Assembly: GCA_947650365.1 (NCBI GenBank)
Contig: OX393557.1
Span: forward strand, 50,652,972-50,716,971
Direction: 5' to 3'
DNA: 64,000 nt
Origin: Chamaelirium japonicum
Taxonomy: Eukaryota; Streptophyta; Magnoliopsida; Liliales; Melanthiaceae
A program made the translations under genes and the position numbers. Positions 1 through 14,247 of this stretch are shown one piece after another. Within the stretch, counting starts at the first letter, position 1. Every line of letters starts with the position of its first letter. The notes beneath the pieces were generated by a model, which saw only the letters and a program-made list of their open reading frames with translations, ran no database searches and was not told where the DNA came from.

Positions 1-3000
1 TCAAGGCTCCCACCTGATAATAATAACTAAATTATATGCAATCAAGCACTCCTCCCTAAAACACACTCTAAGAGCCTCGCAATGTGCTCTCTATTTTTAG
101 GATTGCTACTAGACTCCATATATTTAGGGAGCCAAAATTGCTCCATATCTTTTTTAAACCCCCACCCGACAACCTTAAGTACATTATATACAATCGAGCA
201 TTCCTCCCAAAAATATCCTCTAAAAGCCACGCCATTGCCTCCCAAAAATACCCTAAAATCATAAGTAAATTATATATAAAAAGAGCACTCCTCCCTAAAA
301 CACCCACTAAGGGCCATGCAATATGCCTCTCTATTTTTGGGATTGCTACTAGACTCCTTATATTTAGGGAGCCAAAACCGCTCCATATTTTTTTTGAACC
401 CTCACTCGACAACCTTAAGTAAATTATATACAATCGAGCATTCCTCCCAAAAACACCCTCTAATAGCCTCGTAATATACTCTCTATTTTTGGGATTGCTA
501 CTAGACTCCCTATATTTAGAGATCCAAAACCGCTCTATATTTTTTTTGAACCCCCACTCGATAACCTTAAGTAAATTATATATTATTGAGCACTCCTCTC
601 TAAAATACCCTCTAAGAGGCTCGCAATATGCCTCTATTTTAGGGATTGCTACTAGACTCCCTATATTTAGGTAGCTAAAACCGCTCTATATTTTTTTTGA
701 ACCCCCACCCGACACCCTCTAAGAGCCTCACAATATGCTCTAAAATTTTGGGATTGCTACTAAACTCCCTGTATTTAGGAAGCCAAATTTGCTCCATATT
801 TTTTTGAGCCCCCACCCGACAACCTTAAGTAAATTATATATAATCGAGCATTCCTTCCAAAAACACCCTCTAAGAGTCTCACCATTACCTCTCAAAAACA
901 CCCTAAAATGATAAGTAAATTATGTATAAATCATGCACTCCTCCTTAAAACACCCTCTAAAAGCCTCGTAATATGTCGTTCTATTTTTGCGATTGCTACT
1001 AGACTCCCTATATTTAGGAGGCCAAAACCGATCGATTTTTTTTTTTTGAACGCCCACCTGACAACCTTAAGTAAATTATATACAATCGAGCAGTCTTCCC
1101 TAAAACACCCTCTAAGAGCCTCACAATATGTGCTCTATTTTTCGGACTGCTACTAAACTCCCTATATTTAGGGAGCCAAAACCGCTCCATATTTTTTTTG
1201 AACCCCTACCCTTCAACCTTAAGTAAATTATATATAATCGAGTATTTCTCCCAAAAACACCCTCTAATAGCCTCATAATATGCTCTCTATTTTTGGGATT
1301 GCTACTAGACTACCTATATTTAGGTAGACAAAATCGCTCTATATTTTTTGTGAAACCCAACCCGACAACCTTAAGTAAATTATATACAATCGAGTACTCC
1401 TCCCTAAAGCACCCTCTAAGAGCCTCACAATATGCTCTTTATTTTTGGGATTGCTACTAGACTCCCTATATTTAGGGAGCCAAATCTACCCCATATTTTT
1501 TTTGAACCCCCACAGTACAACCTTAAGTAAATTGTATACAATCGAGCACTCCTCCCTAAAATACCGACTAAGAGCCTCATAATATGCTCCATATTTTTTT
1601 TGAACCCCCACCCGATAACCTTAAGTAAATTATATACAATCGACCATTCTTCCCAAAAATACCCTCTAAGAGCCTAGCCATTGCCTCCCCAAAATACCCT
1701 AAAATCAAAACTAAATTATATATAAATCAAGCACTCCTTCCTAAAACACCCTCTAAGAGACTCGCAATATGTCTTTCTATTTTTGGGATTGCTACTAGAC
1801 CCCCTATATTTAGGTAGCCAAAACCTCTCCATATTTTTTTAATCGCACACCCGACCACCTTAAGTAAATTATATACAATTGAGCACTCCTTCCTAAAACA
1901 CCCACTAAAAGCCTGGTAATATGCTCTCTATTTTTGGGATTGCTACTAGACTCCCTATATTTAGGGAGCCAAAACCGCTCCATATTTTTTTTGAAACCCC
2001 ACCCGTCAGTATTAAGTAAATTATATACAAACTAGCATTCTACCCAAAAATACCCTCTAAGAGCCTCGTCATTGCTACTAGAATCCTTATATTTAAGAAG
2101 CCAATACGGCTCCATATTTTTTTTAAACCCCCACCCAATAACCTTAAGTAAATTATATACAATCGAGCATTCCTCCCAAAAATAACATATAATAGCCTCG
2201 CAATATGCTCTCTATTTTTGGAATTGCTACTAGACTCTATATATTTAATGAGCCAAAACAACCCCATATTTTTTTTAAATCCCTGCAAGACAACCTTAAA
2301 TAAATTATATACAATAGATCACTCCTTCCTAATACACCCTTTAAGAGTCTCGTAATATGCTCTCTATTTTTGGGATTTTCACTAGACGCCCTATATTTAG
2401 GAAACCAAAACCGCTCCATATTTTTTTTGAACCCCCACCCAACGACCTTAATTAAATTATATATAAATAAGAATTCCTCCAAAAAATACCCTCTAAGAGT
2501 CATGCTATTGCCTCCCAAAAATACCCTAAAATCATATGTAAATTATATATAAGTCAAGCATTCATTCCTAAAACACCCTCTAAGAGCCTCGCAATATGCC
2601 TCTCTATTTTGGGATTGCTACGAGACTCCCTATATTTAGGGAGCCAAAACCGCTCCTTATTTTTTTTGAATCCCCACCCGACAACCTTAAGTAAATTATA
2701 TACAATCGAGCACTCCTTAAAACACCCTCTAAGAGCCTCGCAATATGCTCTCTATCTTTGGGATTGCTACTAGACTCTTTATATTTAAGGAGCCAAAACC
2801 ACTCCATATTTTTTTTGAACCCCTACCCTACAACCTTAAGTAAATTATATAAAATCGACCATTCCTCCAAAAAACACCATCTAATAGCCTCATAATATGC
2901 TCTTTATTTTTGGGATTGCTATTAGACTCCCTATATTTAGGGAGCCAAAATCGCTCCATATTTTTTTTGAATCCCTACCCAACAACCTTAAGTAAATTAT

Positions 3001-3804
3001 ATACAATCCTCTCTAAAATACCCTATAAGAGCCTCGCAATATGCTCTCTATTTTTGGGATTGCTACTAGACTCCCTATATTTTGGGAGCCAAAATCGCTC
3101 CTTATTTTTTTTGAACCCCTACCTGATAACCTTAAGTGATCTGTTTACAATCAAGCACTCCTCCCTATAGCACCCTCTAAGAGCATCGCAATATGCTCTC
3201 TATTTTTGGGATTGCTACTAGACTCCCTATATTTAGGGAACCAAACCCAATCCATATTTTTTTTGAACCCCCACCCGACAACCTTAAGTAAATTATATAC
3301 AATTGAGCATTCCTACCAAAAACATCCTCTATGACCCTTGCCATTGTCTCCCAAAAATACCTTAAAATCATAAATAAATTATATATAAGTCAAGCACTAT
3401 TCCTTAAAATACCCTTTAAGAGCCTCGCAATATGCCTTTCTATTTTTGGGATTGCTACTAGACTCCCTATATTTAGGTAGTCAAAACCACACCATATTTT
3501 TTTGTAACTCCCACCTGACAACCTTAAGTAAATTATATACAATCGAGCACTCCACCCAAAAATACCCTGTAAGAGCCTCATAATATTCTCTCTATTTTTG
3601 GGATTGCTACTAGACTCCCTATATTTAAGGAACCAAAACTGATCCTTATTTTTTTTGAACCCCGACCCAGCAATATTAAGCAAATTATATACAATCGAGC
3701 ATTCATCCTAAAAAAACCCTATAAGAGTCTCGCCATTGCCTCCTTACTTTTGGGATCGTTACTAGACTCCCAATATTTGGGGAGCCAAAATCGCTCCCAA
3801 TTTC
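1..3804. repeat. irregular higher-order block of the satellite (about 3.8 kb)
   Basis: Bounded by the rare marker TCAAGGCTCCCACC, which opens the window at position 1 and recurs at 3805. The monomer order inside does not match the later 4.9-kb units closely, so this looks like an older or less homogenised part of the array. Confidence 0.6.
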
Positions 3805-6800
3805 TCAAGGCTCCCACCCGATAATTATAATTAAATTATATACAATCAAGCACTCCTCTCAAAAACAAACACTAAAAGCCTCGCAATATGCTTTTTATTT
3901 TTTGAATTGTTACTAGACTCCCTATATTTAGGGAGCCAAAACAGCTACATATATTTTTTTTAACCCTCATCTGACAACCTTAAGTAAATTATATACAATC
4001 GAGCATTCCTCCCAAAAATACCCTCTAAAAGCTACAATATTGCCTCTCAAAAACACCCTAAAATCATAACTAAATTATATATAAATCAAGCACTCCACCC
4101 TAAAAACCTTCTAAGAGCCTTGCAATATGCCTCTCTATTTTTGGGATTGCTACTACACTCCCTATATTTAGGGTGCCAAAACAGCTCCATATTTTTTTTA
4201 ACCCCCACTCGACAACCTTAAGCAAATAATATACAATCATGCATTCCTCCCAAAAACACCCTCTAATAGCCTCGTAATATGCTCTCTATTTTTGGGATTG
4301 CTACTAGACTCCCAATATTTAGGGATCTAAAACTGCTCTATATTTTTTTTAAACCCCCACCCAACAACATTGATTAATTATATACAATCGAGCACTCCTT
4401 CCTAAAATACCCTCTAAGAGCCTTGCAATATGCTCTTTATTTTTGGGATTGCTACTAGACTCCATATATTTATAGAGCCAAAATCACTCTATATTTTTTT
4501 TGAACCCGCACCACACACCCTTAAGTGAATTATATACAATCGAGCACTCCTCCCTAAAACACCCTCTAATAGTCTCGCAATATGCTCTCTAATTTTGGGA
4601 TTGCTACTAGACACCCTATATTTAGGGAGCCAAAACTACTCTATATTTTTTTTGAATCCCACCCGACAACCTTAAGTAAATTATATACAATAGAGTAGTC
4701 TTTCCTAAAACACCCTCTAAGAGCCTTGCAATATGCTCTCTATTTTTGGGATTGCTACTAGACTCTTTATATTTAAGGAGCCAAAACTGCTCCTTATTTT
4801 TTTTGAACCCCACCCGTCAAGTTTAAGTAAATTATATACAATCGAGCATTCCTCCCAAAAATACCCTCAATAGCCTCGAAATATGCTCTTTATGTTTGAG
4901 ATTGCTACTAGACTTCCTATATTTAGGGAGCCAAAACTATTTTATATTTTTTTTGAACCCCTACACGATAACGTTAAGTAAATTATATACAATCGAGCAC
5001 TCATCCCTAAAACACCCTCTAAGAGCCTCACAACAAACTCTGTATTTTTGGGATTGCTACAAGACTCCCTATATTTAGGGAACCAAAACCACCCCATATT
5101 TTTTGAAACCCCCATACGATAACCTTAAGTTAATTATATACAATCGAGCACACCTTCCAAAAACGCCCTCTAAGAGTCTCACAAAATGCTTTCTATTTTT
5201 GAGATTGCTACTAGACTCACTATATTTTAGGATCCAAAACCGCTCCATATTTTTTTTGAACCCCCACCAGACAAACTTAAGTAAATTATATACAATCGAG
5301 CCTCCCAAAAACACACTAAAATCAAAACTAAATTATATATGAATCAAACATTTCTCCCTAAAACACCCTCTAAGAGACTTGCAATATGCCTTTCTATTTT
5401 TGGGATTGCTACTAGACTCTCTATATTTAGGGAGCCAAAATCGCTCCATTTTTTTTTGAACGTCCACCCGACCACCTTAAGTAAATTATATACAATCGAG
5501 CACTCCTTCCTAAAATACCCTTTGAGAGCCTGGTAATATGCTCTCCAATTTTTGGATTACTACTAGACTCTCTATATATAGGGAGCCAAAACCGCTCTAT
5601 ATTTTTTTTGAACCCCCACCTATCAACCTTAAGTAAATTATATATAAATCAAGCACTCCTCCCTCAAACACCCTTTGAGAGGCTCGCAATATGCCTCTCT
5701 GTTTCTAGGATTGCTACAAGACTCCCTATATTTAAGGAGCCAAAATCGCTCCATATTATTTTTGAACCCTCACCCGACAACCTTAATTAAATTATATACA
5801 ATTAAGCACTCCTCCCTAAAACACTCTCTAAGAGCCACGTAATATGCTCTCTATTTTTTGGGATTGCTACTAGACTCCCTATATTTAGGTAGCCAAAACC
5901 ATACCATATTTTTTTGAACCCCCACCCGACAACCTTAAGTAAATTATACACAATCGAGCATTCCTCCCAAAAACACCCTCTAAGAGTCTTGTCATTGCCT
6001 CCTAAAAACACCCTTAAATCATAAGTAAATTATATATAAATCAAGCACTCTTCCCTAAAACACCCTCTAAGAGTCTTGCAATATGCATATATATTTTTAG
6101 GATTGCTACTAGACTCCCTATATTTAAGGAACCAAAATCGGTCCATATTTTTTTTGAACCTTCACCCTACAATCTTATTTAAATTATATACAATCGAATC
6201 TCCTCCTTAAAACACCCTCTAAAAGCTTCGCAATATGCTCTCTATATTTGGGATTGCTACTAGACTCCCTATATTTAGAGAGCTAATATCTTTTTATATT
6301 TTTTTTAAACCCCCATCCAATAACCATAAGTAAATTATATACAATCGAACATTCCACCCAAAAATACCATCTAGTAGTCTCACAATATGCTCTCTATTTT
6401 TGGGATTACTACTAGACACCATATATTTATGGAGCCAAAACCGGCCCATATTTTTTTGAATCCCCACCCGATAACCTTAAGGAAATTATATACAATCGAG
6501 CATTCCTCCCAAAAACACTCTCTATGAGCCTCGCTATTGCCTCCCAAAAAAACCCTAAAATCTTAAATAAATTAAATATAAATCTAGCACTCCTCTCTAA
6601 AACACCCTCTAAGAGTCTTGCAATATACCTTTTTATTTTTGGGATTATTACTAGACTCTCTATATTTAGGAAGCCAAAATAGCTTCATATTTTTTTTGAA
6701 CGCCCACCCGACAACCTTAAGTAAATTATATACAATCGAGCACTCTTCCCTAAAACACCCTCTAAGAGCCTCAAAATATGCTCTCTATTTTTGGGATTGC

Positions 6801-7388
6801 TACTAGACTTCCAATATTTTTGAAGCCAAAATCGCTCCATATTTTTTTTGAACCCCCACTCGACAACCTTAAGTAAATTATATACAATCGAGCATTCATT
6901 CCAAAAACACCCTCAACGAGCCATGCCATTGCCTCCCAAAAATACCCTAAAATTATAAATAAATTATATATAAATCAAGCACTATTCCCTAAAACACTCT
7001 CTAAGAACCTCACAATATGACTTTTTATTTTTGGGATTGCTACTAGACTCCCTATATTTAGATAGCCAAAACAACTCCATATTTTTATTGAACTCCCACC
7101 CGACAACCTTAAGTAAATTATATACAATCGAGCACTCTTCCCAAAAATACCCTCTAAGAGCCTCGTAATATTCTCTCTATTTGTGGTATTGCTACTAGAC
7201 TCCCTATATTTAAGGAGCCAAAAACGCTTCATATTTTTTTGAACCCCGACCCGTCAACCTTAAGTAAATTACATACAATCGAGCATTCCTCCCAAAAACA
7301 CCCTATAAGAGCCTCGCCATTGCCTCCTTATTTTTGGGATCGCTACTAGACTCCCTATATTTGGGGAGCCAAAATCGCTCCCAATTTC
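3805..7388. repeat. irregular higher-order block of the satellite (about 3.6 kb)
   Basis: Runs from the TCAAGG marker at 3805 to the next at 7389 (3584 bp). Each marker follows a variant monomer with a GGGATCG box and TATTTGGGGAG, present also at about 3740 and 7330. It is shorter than the following 4.9-kb units, consistent with loss of several monomers or with an ancestral form. Confidence 0.6.
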
Positions 7389-10075
7389 TCAAGGCTCCCA
7401 CCCGATAATCATAAGTAAATTATATACAATCGAGTACTCCTCCCTAAAACATACTCTAAGAGCCTCGTAATGTGCTCTCTATTTTTGGGATTGCTACTAG
7501 ACTCCCTATATTTAGAGAGCCAAAACTGCTCCATATTTTTTTGAACCCCCACCCAACCACCTTAAGAAAATTTTATACAATCGAGCATTCTTCCCAAAAA
7601 CACCCTCTAAAAGCCACGCCATTGCCTCCCAAAAACACCCTAAAATCATAAGTAAGTTATATATAAATCAAGCACTCTTCCCTAAAACACCCTCTAAGAG
7701 CCTTGCAACATGCATATATATTTTTAGGATTGCTACTAGACTCCCTATATTTAAGGAACCAAAATCGGTCCATATTTTTTTTGAACCTCCACCCTACAAC
7801 CTTATTTAAATTATATACAATCGAGCACTCCTCCTTAAAACACCCTCTCAGAGCTTCGCAATATGCTCTCTATGTTTGGGATTGCTACTAGACTCCCTAT
7901 ACTTAGAGTGCTAATATCTCTCTATATTTTTTTTCAACCCCCATCCAACAACCATAAGTAAATTATAAACAATCGAACATTCCACCCAAAAATACCATCT
8001 AGTAGCCTCACAATATGCTCTCTATTTTTGGGATTACTACTAGACACCATATATTTATAGAGCCAAAACCGGCCCATATTTTTTTTGAGTCCCCACCCAA
8101 CAACCTTAAGTGAATTATATACAATTGAGCACTACTCCGCAAAACACCATCTAAGTGCCTCGCAATATGATGTTTATTTTTCGGATTGCTACTAGACTCC
8201 TTATATTTAGGGAGCCAAAATCACTCTATATTTTGTTTGAACCCACACCCGATGAACTTAAGTAAATTATATATAATCGAGCATTCTTCCCAAAAACACC
8301 CTCTAAGAGCCTTGTTATTACCTCCCAAAAACACCCTAAAATCATAAGTAAATTATATATAAATCAAGCACTCCTTCCTAAAACACCCACTAAGAGCCTT
8401 GCAACATGCCTTTCTGTTTTTGGGATAGCTACTAAACTCTCTATATTTATGGAGCCAAATCTCTCCATTATTTTTTTGAATCCCCACCCGACAACCTTAA
8501 GTAAATTATATACAATACAGCACTCCTTAAAATACCCTCTAAGAGCCTCGTAATATGCTCTCTATTTTTGGGATTGCTACTAGACTCCATAGGATCCAAA
8601 ACCACTCTATATTTTTTTTGAATCCCCACCCGATAACCTTAAAAAAAATATATACAATCGAGCATTCCTCCAAAAATCACCATCTAATAGCCTAGTAATA
8701 TGCTCTCTATATTTGGGATTGCTACTAGAATCCCTATATTTAGGGAGCCAAAATAGCTATATATTTTTTTTGAACCCCCACCCGACAACCTTAAGTAAAT
8801 TATATACAGTCGAGGACTCCTCCCTAAAATACCCTCTAAGAGCCTCGCAATAAGCTCTCTATTTTTGGGATTGCTACTAGAATCACTATATTTAGGGAGC
8901 CAAAACTACTCCATATTTTTTTAAACCCCTACCCGACAACCTTAAGTAAATTATATACAATTCAGCACTTCTCCCTAAAACATCATCTAAGAGCCTCGCA
9001 ATATGCTCTCTATTTTTTGGATTGCTACTAGACTCCCTATATTTAGGGAGCCAAAACCACGCCATATTTTTTATACCCCTACACGACAACCTTAATTGAA
9101 TTTTATACAATCAAGCACTCCTCCAAAAAACACCCTCTAAGAGTCTCGCAATATGCTCTTTATTTTTTGGATTGCTACTAGACTCCCTATATTTAGGGAG
9201 CCAAAACCGCTCTATATTTTTTTTGAACCCCCACCAGATAAACTTAAGTAAATTAAATACAATCGAGCATTCCTTCCCAAAACACCTTCTAAGAGCCTCG
9301 CCATTGCCTCCCAAAAATATACTAAACTCAAAACTAAATTATATATAAATCAAGCACTCCTCTTTAAAACACCCTCTAAGAGACTCGCAATATGCCTTTC
9401 TATTTTGGGATTGCTACTAGACTCCCTATATTTAGGGAGCCAAAATCGCTCCATATTTTTATGAACGCCCACCCGACCACCTTAAGTAAATTATATACAA
9501 TTGAGCACTCCTTCCGAAAACACCCTTTGAGAACCTAGTAATATGCTCTCTATTTTTGGGATTGCTATTAAACTACCTATATTTATGGAGTCAAAACCGC
9601 CCCATATTTTTTTTGAAACCCCACTCATCAAACATAAGTAATTAAATACAATCTAGCATTTCTCCCAAAAATACCCTCTAAGAACCTCACCATTGCCTCC
9701 TAAAAATAGCTCCATATTTTTTTTGAACCCGCATCAAACAACCTTAATTAAATTATATACAATTAAGAACTCCTCCCTAAAACACCCTCTAAAATCCTCG
9801 CAATACGCTCTCTATTTTTTTGGATTGCTACTAGACTCCTAATATTTAGGTAGCCAAAACCGCTCTATATTTTGTTTGAATCCCCACCCGACAACCTTAA
9901 GTAAATTATATATAATCGAGCATTCCTCCCAAAAACACCCTCTAAGAGCCTCGCCATTACCTACCAAAAATACCCTTAAATCATAAGTAAATTATATATA
10001 AATCAAGCACCCCTCTCTAAAACACCCTCTAAGAGCCTCGCAACATGCATATATATTTTTGGGATTGCTACTAGA

Positions 10076-10080
10076 CTCCC
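10076..10080. repeat. target-site duplication CTCCC (left)
   Basis: Five bases of satellite directly before the solo LTR, identical to 14243-14247. The unoccupied homologous sites at 19164-19168 and 24063-24067 each hold a single CTCCC. Confidence 0.9.
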
Positions 10081-13000
10081 TGTCATGCCCCAGAAATCTG
10101 AAGACCGATCCCTGGGGTGTGAAATGAGAAAAAGAAGAGGGTTTTGGTTTTGGTCAATTGATTACACCAATTTGGGTTCTCACAGGGCTTCTTCTACGCT
10201 CTCTAATATGAAAAACAAGAAGGAGGGAGAAACAAAAGGGGAATCTTTTAAATTTGATTTTTTGAAAACATTTTTATTAAAAAGCAAAGAAAGAGAAATG
10301 TCAATAGAGAGAAGACATTATCTAGTAAGGCTCGACCTTCAAAAGTCATATCCGCTCAGTATGAGTGACCTATCGATGCCACTACATGCTGACAGGAGTC
10401 TATCTGAGGGAGCACGAGGCTCAAGCCTCCTACGGCTAGCCAAGTGGTCTCATCCTCTCCCTAACACTCAGGTGCACTAGTCTAGGGTTCCTATCTACAG
10501 GGTTAATCAATTTAGTCATTTATATGCACTTATATTTTTATTATGATCTATCCTAAGCTTAGGGCCTTGAGGAGAGGCCTACCCAAAAGAATTCAGCTGG
10601 AACCATTGCAACTACAACCATAGAATACTAACTAACTAATAAGAACTCTTATTCCAATACAATTACAATGTCTGAAGAGAAAAGACTACAAGATTAACAT
10701 ACTAAGCAGAAAGGTAACAATGCAACTCTAACTCCGCCTCTGGACTCCTACTGCTACTCCTGAGCCTCCGGACCTGCAACTGAGCCTACTCGTGGGAAAG
10801 AGTAGCCCCCAATAGGAAATTAGGAGATTAGCCAAATTAATGGCTAGTGACATCCTAATAGTCTATAATAACATGAGACGACCAATCGTAATAAATTAAG
10901 ATAAGATCTATCAGTTCTAGTAGAATCAAAGTTTGCAGAATGATACCTAAACCTATCAGTAGTCTATATTCACATGCAATTCCTCCTGTCACTAAGTTAT
11001 CTAACATGAAGTCCATTCAATGTTCTACAGCATTAAAGAATAAAATAAATAAGACATTCATCTAAAGTCACAAGGTCATCATGTGAACAGTCATACAATT
11101 CTAAATTCATGTACAGATAAAACACACTCTATCAAAATGTGAACCCCGGATATTTTGTTCAACCTGCCCCTGATCGGGCATTACTATCGGGCCTTTTATT
11201 TCGATGTAGAGGGCTAACTCTCTCGCCGTGCATCCACCAACTCCATGCACAATTCACCCAGATGATCATAAGGGGTTTTCCGTCTTTCACGGTGGAGCTC
11301 TACCGCCCAACTTGCTTTACTATGGGGACTTCAACTCCCCGGGACAGGGTTGCTAGGCCAATCCCTACTCGAGGGCACCTCCTATTGGCTTTACCACAAC
11401 CCTTGCCCGTGACCCCTAACCTACTTAACTTCGGCTGTACGCGCAGGGTGGTTCACGGCCCTTGCGCGCACGGGGTCCCTACCCTCTAACCAGGTAGATT
11501 CTCATATAACATCTTTCAACATATTTACTGAAGCTACAAAAGGTATATTTAATGCTTATCAATTTCCAGCAATTTACCCCTGGTCCCGTACTGCTCTCGC
11601 AACCCATACAACATAATAAATCAATAAAGTAAAACACTCATCCCAGTGACCCGTGTGCTAGGGTTGCCATACTCCTCTCAGGAGGGTGGGCTCCGATAAT
11701 TATTAGTTATTCAATTTACTGATTAATTTAAGGGAATCCTAATTACGGTGTCCATACAATCAAAAGCTAGCAATCATTATTATTATTTTATTAATGTTTT
11801 AAGCATGCGTCGCCGGACTCGCGACTCCGCATGCAAGGCGGGGTCTACTTGACCATATGCGACGATGCCCGGCGGGACCCGCATGCAGTGTCATGGTCAT
11901 CTACCCTTAGTCATTCTCATTTCCCACTATTAAAGACCACGCAAGGGTAGTAGATGTCACCTGGCTGTCGATTACACATGACTCCTGCTAGCTGCCTCTG
12001 ATCCGTCTCCGCTGGATCACCACGATCAAGGTCTGATAATAACCACATCTCCGTATCACAACTCTATCGATTAAAACAAAAGAATCTACGATGAGGGTTC
12101 TATGCCAAGGATAGTCGGGCACCCTCGATAGGGGACCAACATTGAGTCGACAGCACGTAATTTCGTGCGACTGAAGAACTCGATCCTAAACAATACTAGG
12201 TCAAACAAGTAAATAGAAGCTAAACCTACTCATCGAATCGGGCTCGAAGAACCCTTTCCGATGGTTCTAGTTTTGCTGGAATCCGACTTCGGTTGAATGG
12301 TTTCGGGTCAAACCACGTAGAACCGGTGAAACCGATCACATGGTTGGTTCACTAGGGTAGAAGAGGTTCTAGGGTTATATTCTGGATTTAATAGGTGGGA
12401 CTCAAAGTTCTGAGCACAATGCCGCTGGTTTCGTCCGAATCCGAGTTCGGACGATGAAACGGCGGTCAAACCACGGTACCACAATAATATCGGGTCAAAG
12501 GATAAAACAGGGGATTAAACAGTAATATTACTATGATAAACTATGGCCAACAGGTAGTATTTTCCGAGCCAGTCGAAATGGCGCTGGTTTCGTCCAATTC
12601 CGAGTTCGGACGGAGAAATGGCAGTCGAACCAAAATCGACTGGTTCACGGGTCTGGTTCAAGTGAACCAGACCGGTTCACTAAGTGGGTCGGTTCTGCAG
12701 GTCTGCTGGTCGGGTCAGGTCTGCAGTGGTTAGGTCGGGTCGGGTTCAGAGCTAAACGGATCGGGTTCAGGGTTAAATTAAAACATGGGAAATTACATAT
12801 ATGCCCCCCCCCAACTCCTTCTCCACGATGACATGCAGGCGGGCTGGTTCGCGCGCGCCGGCGGCCGACGGGAGGGGCGGCCTAGAGCGCCGGCGAGCGC
12901 TTGGCCGGCCTCTCCCGCACCACCCCCACGGAGGAGGCACGGTGGGAGGCGGCCGGAGCGACCATCGGACTCCCAAGGGTTCGGACGGAGGGAGGGGCTC

Positions 13001-13261
13001 GCATGGGGTTTGGAGGTCAGTGGTCGCCGGGGAGGAGCTCGGTTGCGGCGGCAAGCACTGCCCGTGCGGGCCGCGGCAAGAGAGGAGGAAGGGGGGTCGC
13101 GGGGTTGGGTCGCGGAGGAGGATGGGAGGGTGAGAGGGGGCTGACCTGCGGGTGTCTCGGCGTGCTCGCGGGGGCTCCGGCGAGGGGCGGGTCGGTGCTC
13201 CATCTCCCTCGATCTCTCCTCCTTCTCTGTCTCCGTCTCGCTCTGTCTCTCTCTGCATCTT

Positions 13262-13262
<1 letters not shown>

Positions 13263-13327
<65 letters not shown>

Positions 13328-13412
13328 ACTCTCTTTCTCTCTCGTTCTCTCACGTTCTCTCTCTCTTCCTCTTGTTCTCTCACGTTCCTCTCTCTCTCTC
13401 TCTCTCTCTCTC
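13263..13412. repeat. (CT)n microsatellite in the solo LTR
   Basis: Long nearly pure CT tract with a few interruptions. It creates long Arg/Glu or Ser/Leu open frames on both strands that are not genes. Confidence 0.95.
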
Positions 13413-13420
13413 TATTTATA
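13411..13420 (-). promoter_or_regulatory. TATA box of the solo LTR
   Basis: Reads CTATAAATAG on the minus strand and is followed downstream (lower coordinates) by about 150 bp of GA-rich repeat. This is the expected U3/R boundary layout for an LTR transcribed on the minus strand. Confidence 0.6.
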
Positions 13421-14242
13421 GAAAAGGGGGGCTGTTGTGATAAGGGTTGGGGAGATAGAGTCGGTTAAGGCGAAGGGATAAGGAAAGAAAGATAGGGATC
13501 GATACATCATCCCAATCCAAGCCGATAATTCCCATCCGAATTTCGGATTTTAAATCACTGGGAAGGGAGGTCTAGAGACCTAAATTATGCGAGGAGACCG
13601 GGAGGTAGGCTCTAGGGCTGGTCGGGCTCGGTCCCGAGCCCTGAACCGGGCTCGGTTGGAATCCGGGTGCGATTCGTCCATCAACCGGGCTGAAAAAAAT
13701 AATAGGTCATAACTATCAAACCGGAAGTCGGAATAGGGTCCGAGAGGATTCGTTGGAAAGGTCTCGTCAACGCGAACGCGTTACCGCTTGGTACATAATT
13801 TTCTGACTACTGGATCTCCCAAAAAGAAGGAAAGACTCCAAAACTCAAAATAGCAATAACTATTCACCCTGGTGTCGGATCGACCCTAACTCAAGCTCAT
13901 TGGAAGGCTCTCTCAGAGCCTCATCTAACGTATCTTTTTTCATTACGATCCGATCACCCGATCTCTTGCAAGAGACAAAACAGCTACAACTATTGACCAA
14001 TTATCGTTTTTCTAGGGTTTACTTGCCGGGCTGCCGAAACTGGCTGCGCATACACATGATCGTTGCATGGAATGCACCATCGTGACATGCTCGAAGTTAC
14101 GGAGAATGCGAACGTAAAATATCTCATAGGTTTACGATCCATTTATTGGGAAAAAGCCCAAAGAAAAAGTCTGGCGGCAAAAAGACGAAACTAGCCATTG
14201 AGGATTTCTATTATTCTCAAATCTAACACCACAGGTGTTACA

Positions 14243-14247
14243 CTCCC
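14243..14247. repeat. target-site duplication CTCCC (right)
   Basis: Five bases directly after the solo LTR, matching 10076-10080. Confidence 0.9.

Larger units (their letters stand above)
1..10080. repeat. 152-bp satellite array, left block
   Basis: Continuous tandem array of an AT-rich monomer. Spacing between successive copies of the conserved TTAAGTAAATTATATACAAT segment is 152 bp (for example 1371 to 1523). Each full monomer contains, in order, a CACCCTCTAAGAGCCTCGC box, a GGGATTGCTACTAGACT box, the dyad CTCCCTATATTTAGGGAG, a T8 run, and CCCCCACCCGACAACC. Shortened monomers recur: about 90 bp (lacking the box-dyad-T8 part, with GCCATTGCCTCCCAAAAA instead) and about 125-130 bp (lacking the GGGATTGCTACTAGACT part). 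No gene is visible. The array starts before the window. It resembles the plant centromeric or heterochromatic satellite size class, but chromosomal position cannot be read from sequence. Confidence 0.96.
10081..14242 (-). mobile_element. solo LTR, Ty3/gypsy-like (possibly Tekay-type), 4162 bp
   Basis: Sharp insertion into a satellite monomer. On the minus strand it starts TGTAACACCTGTGG and ends GGGGCATGACA, so it has TG...CA ends, and it is flanked by CTCCC on both sides (10076-10080 and 14243-14247), the 5-bp target duplication expected of LTR elements. No primer-binding site, polypurine tract or gag-pol sequence lies inside, so I read it as a single long LTR left by recombination between two LTRs. 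A minus-strand TATA box and an adjoining GA-rich downstream stretch fit an LTR promoter. TGTAACACC starts are common in Tekay-type gypsy LTRs, but the clade is an inference. An intact non-autonomous element with no coding region cannot be fully excluded. Confidence 0.85.

Noticed and set aside
12773..13440. Long Arg/Glu-rich and Ser/Leu-rich frames on both strands
   Set aside because: Produced by the (CT)n microsatellite and GC-rich LTR DNA; no domain.
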